Positions 1 to 7,924 of a DNA stretch of 15,857 nucleotides are shown in pieces. A model generated the notes under the pieces. It worked only from the letters and a program-made list of their open reading frames with translations. It had not been told where the DNA came from and did not search any database. Source of the stretch: JAAFHZ01 sp964247085 (GTDB lineage Bacteria > Cyanobacteriota > Cyanobacteriia > Cyanobacteriales > Chamaesiphonaceae); the NCBI GenBank assembly GCA_964247085.1, contig CAXTSX010000070.1, positions 1-15,857 on the forward strand, given 5' to 3'. The translations under genes were made by a program, and so were the position numbers. Position 1 is the first letter of the stretch. Each line of letters begins with the position of its first letter.

Positions 1-601
1 CGGGGATAGCGACGTGTACCAAGTGACCAGTCCAAGCCAAGGAGCTAACACCGAATAAACCAGCCAAGTGGTGGTTTAAACGAGATTCAGCATTCTTGAA
101 CCAAGACAAGCTGGGGCGGAATTTTGGTTGTAGGTGTAACCAACCAGCGAACAAGAATACAGAAGCTAACACGATCAAGAAGACCGCACCTGTATACAGG
201 TCGGAGTTAGTCCGCATTCCGATGGTGTACCACCACTGATAAACACCGGAATAGGCGATGTTTACGGGGTTAGAAGCACCACCTTGGGTGAAAGCATCGA
301 CAGCGGGTTGACCAAAGTGAGGATCCCAAATCGCGTGAGCGATCGGACGCACATTCAATGGATCTTTAATCCACTGTTCAAAGTTGCCTTGCCAAGCCAC
401 GTGAAACAGGTTACCAGAAGCCCAGAGGAAGATGATGCCAAGGTGGCCGAAGTGCGTAGCAAAAATCTTTTGGTAAAGATTTTCTTCGGTCATACCATCA
501 TGGCTTTCAAAGTCATGAGCTGTGGCGATCCCGTACCAAATCCGCCGGGTGGTCGGATCTTGTGCTAGGTCCTGGCTAAATTTTGGGAATTTAGTTGCCA
601 T
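1..601 (-). CDS. psaB: Photosystem I P700 apoprotein A2 (PsaB), N-terminal 200 residues; 3' end outside window
   Basis: PsaB is one of the two large thylakoid-membrane subunits that hold P700, the early electron carriers and much of the antenna chlorophyll of photosystem I. Reading the minus strand from the ATG at 599-601 gives a protein that begins MATKFPKFSQDLAQDPTTRR and continues with WYGIATAHDFESHDG, THFGHLGIIFLWASGN and FHVAWQGNFEQW, all characteristic of PsaB. Histidines in the THFGHL and NHHLAGL segments are typical chlorophyll ligands of this family. The frame stays open to the left edge, so only about 200 of the usual ~735-745 residues are present. It lies 115 bp downstream of psaA on the same strand, the normal psaAB operon order. 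A GAGGA stretch (618-622) could serve as ribosome binding site, but it is 16 nt from the ATG, farther than usual. Identification is very secure. Confidence 0.98.
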   Translation of the reverse strand, partial: MATKFPKFSQDLAQDPTTRRIWYGIATAHDFESHDGMTEENLYQKIFATHFGHLGIIFLWASGNLFHVAWQGNFEQWIKDPLNVRPIAHAIWDPHFGQPAVDAFTQGGASNPVNIAYSGVYQWWYTIGMRTNSDLYTGAVFLIVLASVFLFAGWLHLQPKFRPSLSWFKNAESRLNHHLAGLFGVSSLAWTGHLVHVAIP

Positions 602-716
602 AGTTTTTTATCAGTTTTCCTCGTTAACAAATAGCTAACGCTACCTGTGATGAATCGATTAGGCATCGATCAGAGGCAGTTATTACTAAAAGCCACCGAT
701 CGATCATCTTGTATAT

Positions 717-2966
717 CTAGAGCGACATCGATCTAGCTAAGAAGAATGCCCAAGTGGTAGCAATCCCACCCAGAAGGTAGTGAGCTACACCAACCGCCCG
801 ACCTTGAATAATACTCAAAGCCCGTGGTTGAATTGCTGGAGCAACGCGCAGTTTGTTGTGTGCCCAAACAATTGATTCAATCAGCTCTTGCCAGTAACCG
901 CGACCACTGAACAAGAACATCAGGCTAAATGCCCAGATGAAGTGAGCGCCCAAGAAGATCAAACCGTAGGCCGACAGCGCCGAACCATAGGAGTTAATAA
1001 CCTGAGAAGCTTGTGCCCAGAGGAAATCACGTAGCCAACCATTAATGGTTGTGGCACCAGTGGCAAAGTTACCACCAGTTATATGAGTCACAGTGCCGTC
1101 AGGGGCAACTGAACCCCATACATCCGATTGCATTTTCCAACTGAAGTGGAAGATCACAATGGAAAGAGAGTTGTACATCCAGAACAGACCAAGGAAGACG
1201 TGATCCCAACCAGAAACCTGGCAAGTACCACCCCGACCGGGACCATCGCAAGGGAAGCGGAAGCCCAAGTTAGCTTTATCGGGTACTAACCGCGAGCTAC
1301 GAGCAAACAGCACACCCTTCAAGAGGATCAAGACTGTAACGTGAATGGTGAAGGCATGGATGTGGTGAACCATGAAGTCCGCAGTGCCAAGGGCAATGGG
1401 CATCATCGCGACCTTGCCGTTCACAGCGAGGGTTTCGCCCCCAAATGCCAAGCTGGCAGTTTGGAGAGCATTGGGCGCAGTATTACCAGCGGCAGCGGTA
1501 TGCAAACCTTGGATCCACTGAGCAAATACGGGCTGAAGTTGAATCGCCTTGTCCGAGAACATATCTTGGGGACGACCTAAAGCCTGCATCGTGTCGTTGT
1601 GAATGTATAGACCAAAGCTATGGAAGCCGAGGAACATACAAACCCAGTTCAGATGGGAAATAATTGCGTCACGATGACGAAGCATCCGATCGAGCAAATT
1701 GTTCTGATTCATCGCTGGATCGTAATCCCGCACCATAAAAATGGCCGCATGAGCTGCGCCGCCCACGATACAGAAGCCGCCAATCCACATGTGGTGGGTA
1801 AACAGCGAAAGCTGGGTAGCGTAGTCAGTTGCCAAGTAAGGATACGGAGGCATCGCATACATGTGCTGTGCCACGATAATACTGATGGAACCCAGCATGG
1901 CTAGGTTGATCGCCAGTTGCGCGTGCCAAGAAGTAGTCAGAATTTCATACAGACCTTTGTGGCCTTCGCCAGTGAAAGGACCTTTATGACGTTCCAAAAT
2001 TTCCTTCATGCTGTGTCCAATGCCCCAGTTAGTCCGGTACATGTGGCCAGCCACGATGAATAGCACAGCCAGTGCTAAGTGGTGATGAGCAGTGTCTGAC
2101 AACCACAAGCCGCCAGTGGTAGGGTTTAAGCCACCTTTGAAGGTTAAGAAGTCAGCATATTCACCCCAATTCAAAGTGAAGAAGGGAGTTAAACCTTTAG
2201 CAAAGCTGGGATACAGCTCGGCCATCTTGGTAGGATCCAAGAATTCGTGGGGTAAAGGAATATCCTTCGGAGCCACGCCAGAGTCTAACAATTTGTTGAT
2301 TGGTAGAGAAACATGGATTTGGTGACCTGCCCAAGAAAGACAGCCCAGACCCAAGAGACCAGCCAAGTGATGATTCATCATCGACTCAGCATTCTGGAAC
2401 CATTCTAGTTTGGGAGCGCGTTTGTGGTAGTGGAACCAACCAGCAAAGAGCATCAAACCAGCCATGACCAGACCGCCAATCGCGGTGGCATAGAGTTGAG
2501 TAGAGTTTGTATAACCTGAGGCTCTCCAAAGCTGGAAAAGACCGGAGGTAATTTGAATACCGCGAAAACCGCCGCCAACATCACCATTCAAGATGTCTTG
2601 TCCGACGACAGACCAAACAACCTGAGCACTGGGTTTAATACCAGCTGGATTTGTCAACCAAGCTTCATAATTGGAAAAACGGGCACCGTGAAAGTACATC
2701 CCGCTCAACCACACAAAAATGACCGCTAAGTGGCCAAAATGCGCGCTAAATATTTTACGAGAGACGTCTTCTAGATCGCTAGTATGACTGTCAAAATCGT
2801 GGGCGAGGGCATGTAGGTTCCAAATCCAGGTGGTGGTTTTTGGACCTTTAGCTAAAGAGCGATCGAAGTGACCAGGCTTAGACCACTTCTCAAAAGAAGT
2901 AGGTACTGGATCTTGATCGACAACTACTCTAACCTTTGCCTCCCGCTCCGGAGGACTAATTGTCAT
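717..2966 (-). CDS. psaA: Photosystem I P700 apoprotein A1 (PsaA)
   Basis: PsaA pairs with PsaB to form the photosystem I reaction-centre heterodimer, binding P700, A0, phylloquinone A1 and half of the F_X iron-sulfur cluster. The 749-residue product is close to the usual ~750-755. The family F_X loop FPCDGPGRGGTC is intact, with the cluster cysteines at about residues 573 and 582. Many histidine-rich chlorophyll-binding segments are visible (THHMWIGGF, NHHLAGLLGLG, HHHLALAVLFI), and about eleven membrane helices are expected. The ATG at 2964-2966 is preceded by a good Shine-Dalgarno, AGGAGA at 2973-2978, with a 6-nt spacer, which supports this start. The extreme C-terminus reads FFLARSMSL, a slightly unusual ending in a position that varies in the family. 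The gene is followed by psaB after 115 bp, with no terminator visible between them. Confidence 0.99.
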   Translation of the reverse strand: MTISPPEREAKVRVVVDQDPVPTSFEKWSKPGHFDRSLAKGPKTTTWIWNLHALAHDFDSHTSDLEDVSRKIFSAHFGHLAVIFVWLSGMYFHGARFSNYEAWLTNPAGIKPSAQVVWSVVGQDILNGDVGGGFRGIQITSGLFQLWRASGYTNSTQLYATAIGGLVMAGLMLFAGWFHYHKRAPKLEWFQNAESMMNHHLAGLLGLGCLSWAGHQIHVSLPINKLLDSGVAPKDIPLPHEFLDPTKMAELYPSFAKGLTPFFTLNWGEYADFLTFKGGLNPTTGGLWLSDTAHHHLALAVLFIVAGHMYRTNWGIGHSMKEILERHKGPFTGEGHKGLYEILTTSWHAQLAINLAMLGSISIIVAQHMYAMPPYPYLATDYATQLSLFTHHMWIGGFCIVGGAAHAAIFMVRDYDPAMNQNNLLDRMLRHRDAIISHLNWVCMFLGFHSFGLYIHNDTMQALGRPQDMFSDKAIQLQPVFAQWIQGLHTAAAGNTAPNALQTASLAFGGETLAVNGKVAMMPIALGTADFMVHHIHAFTIHVTVLILLKGVLFARSSRLVPDKANLGFRFPCDGPGRGGTCQVSGWDHVFLGLFWMYNSLSIVIFHFSWKMQSDVWGSVAPDGTVTHITGGNFATGATTINGWLRDFLWAQASQVINSYGSALSAYGLIFLGAHFIWAFSLMFLFSGRGYWQELIESIVWAHNKLRVAPAIQPRALSIIQGRAVGVAHYLLGGIATTWAFFLARSMSL

Positions 2967-3443
2967 TGGGAGTCTCCTCTCTAGACAGGGAACGAGATAG
3001 AACCCATTACTGGGCGTGCCCGTTTAACAGATCTCGCTGTGGAGAACGGAGCCAAAAACCTTTGTCATATTTCCCTTGATGTATTAGGAAATAAAGACTA
3101 CTGCACATCTTCGTCAGAACGAACCGACTACAAAAGGTACCGCTATTGCTGAATTATAGGGTGGAAGGTCCAACACAATTATGATTAGTTAACAATAATT
3201 CAAAGTCGCCAGATGCTTGGCTTGTCGGCATTGTAGATTGATATCTCAATTACCAAAGTCAAATAAACTACAAAACTCTTAACAAAATCTCAATAAAGTT
3301 TTAATATTTGCCAATTATTTTAGAAAAATTTAATATTCACCAAAAATACCTCCACCCATGGACAGCATTGAAGATGTATAAAGCTTTACGGGCACAGGAT
3401 TATAGATTGTTTTAATTTAGGATTGAATTTTGACTTGACAATT
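2967..3443 (-). promoter_or_regulatory. psaAB leader and promoter region (477 bp, no gene)
   Basis: This gene-free stretch separates psaA from the next gene upstream on the same strand. Read on the minus strand it contains a perfect TATAAT at 3153-3158. No convincing -35 hexamer lies at normal spacing. Initiation there would give a leader of about 180 nt before the psaA ATG. Long leaders and more than one promoter are known for cyanobacterial psaA, and high-light repression through RpaB-bound HLR1 sites is established in model strains, but I could not find a clean HLR1 direct repeat by eye. The distal part (about 3180-3340) is strongly A+T-rich, as expected of an upstream activating region. 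The extent and the start site are inference. Confidence 0.5.
3153..3158 (-). promoter_or_regulatory. Candidate -10 element of psaAB
   Basis: The minus strand reads TATAAT here, an exact match to the bacterial -10 consensus, about 187 bp upstream of the psaA start codon. At 17-18 bp spacing only weak -35 matches (TAATTG or ATAATT) are present, so this would be an activator-dependent or extended-type promoter if real. Confidence 0.45.
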
Positions 3444-4043
3444 TTAAGTTTTTTCGCCGATGGCCAAAATAGCATTAATTCTCTGGCGAAATAACTGGCG
3501 AACTGGAATAATAGCAATAAGATAAAGAAAAAGTGTTACCCCTGTGGCCAAGACTGGAGATACAAATACAGCAAGCTTGTTGTCGAAGGATAGACGAGAG
3601 GCAATGGCAAAAATAGTGAGCCAGATCAGCGGAAAAACAAACAAGATAAAGAGAAATGGCAAAAAGCAGCCCACACTGAGTAACTTTCCCCATACCTCTT
3701 TACGGTAAAAGACTTGAGCAGTCGATCGATTGTAAATGGCGACGCATTCATCTCGCTCTGGATTGCTACCAATGACTAAAGTGAGAGATTGACCTGGTTT
3801 GATCGATCCTTTAAAGTTACTCACCCGCAAACATTCTTCCCGACCATCAGACAGAAATAGCGAAATCTGGTGTTCGATCTTTTCAACCCAGCGCTTACCC
3901 CGCCGTTTTTTGCGGCTGAGGGTCTGGTGATCTAATATTTCGCCGCTAATCAAACTCAAACGGACTCTACTGCCGTTGGTAGCTTGAAAGGTTTTTAGAT
4001 GGGGCGGTACAGACGGTACCAAGTCATTTTCTGGCTCACTCAT
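3444..4043 (-). CDS. Hypothetical protein with two predicted membrane segments
   Basis: I do not recognise a family for this 199-residue protein. Residues 1-115 form a soluble, probably beta-rich part with a basic patch (SRKKRRGKRW, residues 43-52). Two long hydrophobic segments follow at about 121-148 and 157-181, and then a short basic tail. The layout suggests an integral membrane protein with a cytoplasmic N-terminal domain, but no catalytic motif is visible. It starts at the ATG at 4041-4043, without a strong ribosome binding site. It lies between the psaA promoter region and the DUF4239 gene, all on the minus strand, with 131 bp separating it from the latter. A candidate terminator in that gap suggests separate transcription. 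The coding call rests on the length of the frame and the sensible soluble-plus-membrane layout. Confidence 0.75.
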   Translation of the reverse strand: MSEPENDLVPSVPPHLKTFQATNGSRVRLSLISGEILDHQTLSRKKRRGKRWVEKIEHQISLFLSDGREECLRVSNFKGSIKPGQSLTLVIGSNPERDECVAIYNRSTAQVFYRKEVWGKLLSVGCFLPFLFILFVFPLIWLTIFAIASRLSFDNKLAVFVSPVLATGVTLFLYLIAIIPVRQLFRQRINAILAIGEKT

Positions 4044-4104
4044 AGACTTAGCCGCAAATTAATGGGTGACATATTAATCACATGCTACGGAAAAACAACT
4101 AATC

Positions 4105-4134
4105 GCTGACACCAGTCAAAGTGAGTGTGTCGGC
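4105..4134 (-). terminator. Candidate intrinsic terminator after the DUF4239 gene
   Basis: On the minus strand GCCGACAC (4134-4127) can pair with GTGTCAGC (4112-4105), eight pairs including one G-U, around a 14-nt loop. The RNA then continues GAUUAGUUGUUUUU, so the U-run starts several bases after the stem instead of directly. The site is 40 bp past the stop codon of the DUF4239 gene, the expected place. The large loop and delayed U-run make it a weak candidate. Confidence 0.4.
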
Positions 4135-4174
4135 TGCATAACTGGTGCTTTACATGGTAATACACAGCGGGCTA

Positions 4175-4960
4175 CTATCTCATCATTTCGTAAACCAACT
4201 CAAAAGCGGCCGCACTAACACTGAACTCGCCGCGAAAAGGATTATCCATTGCTGCCATCAAAAATACCAATAAACCAATGGTAGTAGCCATAAGAGTAAT
4301 CATTAGATCTTGGATAAACTGTCGATCGTATACCAAAAACCACGGGATAAAAATATTCAACAGCCCCCCAAAAATCACCACACCCCACAGAGTATCTGGC
4401 AAACCGGTAGTGACACTTTGCAGGCGTAAACGTCTTTTTCGGAGTAGATCATTAAACTCAGAAATGGTTTCGGAATGCAGAGCAATATGACCTTCTAAAA
4501 CGGGATTAACTCGAAAAAGAGTACTTTGAAAATCAGCAATTTTAGCAGCGCCGCCTTGAGGTACTACTCCTCTACGTTGTTGCGGCCAGTCTTCATCAAT
4601 AAGATTTTTAGTATAGTCTCTCAGACTATTTCGTAACGCTGTATTGGCTGGCTCTGGGTAATTGCTCACCGAACTATATAAAGCTGCTACAGTGGCAGCT
4701 TCTTGGTTAACATTAGCATCAATATCGGCATAGTTTTGCCAGGTGCCTACCGAAATCAAGCCCAGGGTAATTCCAAAAAATACGCCGACGGTGGCCAAGG
4801 TAGTACTAACTAGATCGTTGTACTTCCCATCATTTCCGGCAATTCTTTTTACCCAGCGCTGGGTTAATCGTTGCCCTACAAGGGCAATAAATACAGTAGT
4901 CCCTATTACCATTGTGGCAAACAGCCAGTTAGGTAAGTCATAAACCCAATATAGATTCAC
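4175..4960 (-). CDS. DUF4239 family (bestrophin-like) membrane protein
   Basis: The 261-residue product matches the DUF4239 family as I know it. It has two N-terminal membrane helices (about 10-29 and 52-73), a soluble middle region containing the NQEAATVAALY stretch, two C-terminal helices (about 192-215 and 222-242), and the characteristic ending MDNPFRGEFSVS...FELVY. Family members are described as bestrophin-like, but no substrate or channel activity is established, so the function stays unknown. The start is GTG (4958-4960): the only nearby upstream ATG opens a four-codon frame that stops at once. GAGGAA sits 8 nt before the GTG, an excellent ribosome binding site that decides the start. 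A perfect 12-bp inverted repeat lies about 28 bp upstream and may be an operator. valS ends 132 bp upstream on the same strand. Confidence 0.85.
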   Translation of the reverse strand: MNLYWVYDLPNWLFATMVIGTTVFIALVGQRLTQRWVKRIAGNDGKYNDLVSTTLATVGVFFGITLGLISVGTWQNYADIDANVNQEAATVAALYSSVSNYPEPANTALRNSLRDYTKNLIDEDWPQQRRGVVPQGGAAKIADFQSTLFRVNPVLEGHIALHSETISEFNDLLRKRRLRLQSVTTGLPDTLWGVVIFGGLLNIFIPWFLVYDRQFIQDLMITLMATTIGLLVFLMAAMDNPFRGEFSVSAAAFELVYEMMR

Positions 4961-4987
4961 GCCCGCTATTCCTCACCCATTAGGAAG

Positions 4988-5020
4988 TATTTATTCATCA
5001 AAAAATATGATGAATAAATA
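4988..5020. repeat. Perfect 12-bp inverted repeat between valS and the DUF4239 gene
   Basis: TATTTATTCATC (4988-4999) is the exact reverse complement of GATGAATAAATA (5009-5020), with a 9-nt loop. The arms are A/T-rich and there is no G+C-rich stem, so it is not a standard terminator. It lies 28 bp upstream of the GTG start of the DUF4239 gene and 72 bp after the valS stop, where it could act as an operator or as a 5'-UTR or 3'-UTR stem. The role is not determined. Confidence 0.6.
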
Positions 5021-5092
5021 TAGCATGAGTTTTGTACAAAATTTTACGTTGACACTTAAACATCCTGATTTGATAAATAAAAATTCACCAAA

Positions 5093-7813
5093 CTAAATAG
5101 CATTTAGACTAGCAATTTTAGCTACTAATATTTCGGCTTGTTTTTGCGATTCAATGAGGTTATCACGGGCTTCTTGAACTACTTCTGGTAAAGCTCGATC
5201 GACAAAGTTGGGATTCTGTAATTTATTGGTCATAGATTCCACTTCTTTTTCGATCTTGGCCAGTTTCTTTTGCAGTTTGATCACAAAAGCCACAATATCA
5301 ACTACGCCTGTAAGCGGCAAAATCACTTGCACTGTGGCGTAAACACTGGCGATCGATCTCTGATCTGCTAGAACTTGATCCACAATTTGTAAATCATCCA
5401 CCTTGGCGGCATCACAAATATAACTGCGGCCTCTTTCTAAAGACTGCCGTTCGGATTCATTGTCACTTTGTAAGACGATCGCTGCTTTCAAACTGGGCTT
5501 AATATCCGCTTCAGCACGGAGGTTACGAATGGCCCGAATAGTGCCAGTAAATAGTTCAAACTCTTGGTCTAAACTCACATCAATCAGAGCGGGATCCGAA
5601 ACTGGATAAGCTTGCAGCGAAATATCTAAATCTTGTTGGATCAAACCCTGCCACAATTCCGCCGTGATATGTGGCACAAAAGGATGTAGCAATTTCAATA
5701 CGCCATCGAGGACATAAGCTAAGGTCTGTTGAACGGCTAATTTGGTCGCCGCCGGAGCGTCTTCTGACAACCGCGATTTGACTAACTCGATGTACCAATC
5801 ACAGAAATCCCCCCAGAAGAACTCATATAAAACCTTGGCTGATTCGCCAAAACCATAGGTATCAATATGTTTACGGGTTTGCTGGATGGTCTGATGATAG
5901 CGGGACAGGAACCAGCGATCGACTAACTCCAAGTTGGCCATATCAGGACTACCTAATTGGTCGGGAGTTTGCTCACCTAGGTTCATCATTACAAACCGAG
6001 CCGCGTTCCATAGCTTATTAGTAAAATTGCGACTGGCTTCTACGATCTCGGACTCATCAGTCTTCCGGGTATATTGAAACCGAATATTTTGACCAGCACC
6101 TAAAACCTCTCGAATGAGAGCATAACGTAGAGCATCAGTGCCGTATTTTTCAATCATGAGCAACGGGTCAATGCCATTGCCAGCAGACTTAGACATTTTC
6201 TTGCCCTTTTCGTCCAGCACCAGGCCATGAATGTACACATCTTTAAAGGGCATTTGGCCAGTGAAATGTCCAGCCATCATGGTCATGCGGGCGACCCAAA
6301 AGAAAATGATGTCGAAACCAGTCACCAAAGTAGCTGTCGGATAGTAAGTCTCAAAATCCGGGGTTTTTTCCGGCCAACCCAGAGTCGAAAATGGCCACAG
6401 TCCTGATGAGAACCAAGTATCTAACACATCTGGATCTTGCTGAATCTGGACATTTGCTCCAAATTTAGCCTGAGCCTGAACTAAAGCATCGGCTTCATTC
6501 GCCGCCACCACAAAAGGCGTGGTATCAGTAATCTCGCCACCAGTTTCACTAATGGCATACCAAGCTGGGATCTGATGGCCCCACCACAATTGCCGGGAAA
6601 TACACCAATCTTCTAGCTTCACTAGCCAATCGCGATAGACCTTGCCCCAGCGATCGGGTACAAAACACGGCGAATTGTGTTGATCATAAAATTCTAGGCA
6701 TCGATCGGCTAAGGGCCGAATTTTCACAAACCACTGAGTGGATAGCAATGGTTCGACGGGAACTTTACCGCGTTCGCTATAGGGAACGGTATGTTTGTAA
6801 TCTTCGATTTTGACTAGATTACCAGCGGCTTCTAACGCCGTAATCACTTTCTTCCGCGCCACAAAACGATCTTGACCCGCAAAATCGCCACCGTTTTCGT
6901 TAATACTGCCGTCTTTATTTAGAATATTGATGAATTCTAAGTTGTGGCGCTTGCCCATGGCGAAATCATTCAGATCGTGCGCCGGGGTCACTTTCACACA
7001 ACCGGTGCCAAAATCCATTTCTACTAACTCATCAGCAACGATCGGAATCTCCCGACCAACCAAGGGCAACTTTAAGGTTTTGCCAATTAACTTTTGGTAG
7101 CGCGGATCTTGGGGATTTACCGCTACCCCAGTATCCCCCAACATGGTTTCTGGACGAGTCGTAGCCACTTCTAAATAGCCGGAACCATCAGTGAGCGGAT
7201 AGCGAAAATACCACAGATTACCATTGACTTCTTTATCTTCCACTTCCAAATCAGACACCGCCGACTGAGAAGCTGGACACCAATTCACCAAATATTTGCC
7301 GCGATAGATCAAACCCTCTTGATACATCTGGTTAAAAGCGGTCAGCACAGCTTTGGACAGACCTTCATCGAGCGTGAACCGCTCGCGGGTCCAATCCACC
7401 GAAATACCTAATCGCCGCTGTTGACCAACGATCGTACTCCCTGATTCGGCTTTCCACTGCCAAGCTTTTTCTAGAAATTTTTCCCGACCAACCGCAGCGC
7501 GATTAGTGCCTTCAGCCTTAAGTTGTTTTTCTAAGATGGTCTGCACTGCAATACTGGCATGGTCGGTACCCGGTAACCACAGAGTATTCCGACCAGTCAT
7601 CCGTTGATAGCGCACCAATACGTCAATCAAAGCACTCTCAAAAGCATGACCCATGTGCAAACTGCCGGTAACATTGGGCGGCGGAATCACTACACAGAAG
7701 GGTTGGCCAGCCGATTGGGAGTTAGCCTGGTAGGTATTTTGGCTTTCCCAACGACTCTGCCATTTGGCTTCGGTGTCTTTGGCGGTGTATTGCGGAGGTA
7801 GATTGACGGTCAT
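5093..7813 (-). CDS. valS: Valyl-tRNA synthetase
   Basis: This class I aminoacyl-tRNA synthetase charges tRNA-Val in the cytoplasm. At 906 residues it is normal for the long bacterial form. The HIGH signature is present as PPPNVTGSLHMGH (HMGH at 53-56) and the KMSKS loop lies at 539-543, so both ATP-binding motifs are intact. Between them is the CP1 editing domain, with ATTRPETMLGDT and the GTGCVKVTPAHD stretch that surrounds the editing pocket. The anticodon-binding helical domain follows, then a C-terminal coiled coil (about 838-906) ending in the family pattern KLQNPNFVDRALPEVV. The start ATG at 7811-7813 has no strong Shine-Dalgarno, which is not unusual in cyanobacteria. The gene appears to stand alone: the neighbours are unrelated and more than 100 bp away on each side. 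Confidence 0.98.
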   Translation of the reverse strand: MTVNLPPQYTAKDTEAKWQSRWESQNTYQANSQSAGQPFCVVIPPPNVTGSLHMGHAFESALIDVLVRYQRMTGRNTLWLPGTDHASIAVQTILEKQLKAEGTNRAAVGREKFLEKAWQWKAESGSTIVGQQRRLGISVDWTRERFTLDEGLSKAVLTAFNQMYQEGLIYRGKYLVNWCPASQSAVSDLEVEDKEVNGNLWYFRYPLTDGSGYLEVATTRPETMLGDTGVAVNPQDPRYQKLIGKTLKLPLVGREIPIVADELVEMDFGTGCVKVTPAHDLNDFAMGKRHNLEFINILNKDGSINENGGDFAGQDRFVARKKVITALEAAGNLVKIEDYKHTVPYSERGKVPVEPLLSTQWFVKIRPLADRCLEFYDQHNSPCFVPDRWGKVYRDWLVKLEDWCISRQLWWGHQIPAWYAISETGGEITDTTPFVVAANEADALVQAQAKFGANVQIQQDPDVLDTWFSSGLWPFSTLGWPEKTPDFETYYPTATLVTGFDIIFFWVARMTMMAGHFTGQMPFKDVYIHGLVLDEKGKKMSKSAGNGIDPLLMIEKYGTDALRYALIREVLGAGQNIRFQYTRKTDESEIVEASRNFTNKLWNAARFVMMNLGEQTPDQLGSPDMANLELVDRWFLSRYHQTIQQTRKHIDTYGFGESAKVLYEFFWGDFCDWYIELVKSRLSEDAPAATKLAVQQTLAYVLDGVLKLLHPFVPHITAELWQGLIQQDLDISLQAYPVSDPALIDVSLDQEFELFTGTIRAIRNLRAEADIKPSLKAAIVLQSDNESERQSLERGRSYICDAAKVDDLQIVDQVLADQRSIASVYATVQVILPLTGVVDIVAFVIKLQKKLAKIEKEVESMTNKLQNPNFVDRALPEVVQEARDNLIESQKQAEILVAKIASLNAI

Positions 7814-7924
7814 CGATCGCAGGGGCAGTGTTACACAGAATATGATAGCAATCTTGGGGTTAGGGGATGGAGGCTAACTGGGTAATCTAGAAAAAACAAC
7901 CAATTGGTTCGTTCAATTTACAAG

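Noticed and set aside
284..568. Open frame of 94 codons on the plus strand
   Set aside because: It is antisense to psaB, whose sequence is unmistakable; the plus-strand translation has no family features.
654..683. Repeated ATCGAT in the psaA-psaB spacer, possible hairpin
   Set aside because: ATCGAT is itself palindromic and part of the genome-wide GATC-rich pattern, and the resulting 6-bp stem lies inside a co-transcribed operon without a U-run.
1341..2325. Several plus-strand open frames across psaA
   Set aside because: They are shadows opposite the highly conserved psaA coding strand, overlap each other in different frames and lack ribosome binding sites.
7891..7909. AACCAATTGGTT followed on the minus strand by a T-run, possible terminator of the triple YbjQ gene
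   Set aside because: With a 4-base loop only four pairs can form, too few for a convincing intrinsic terminator, although the position fits.
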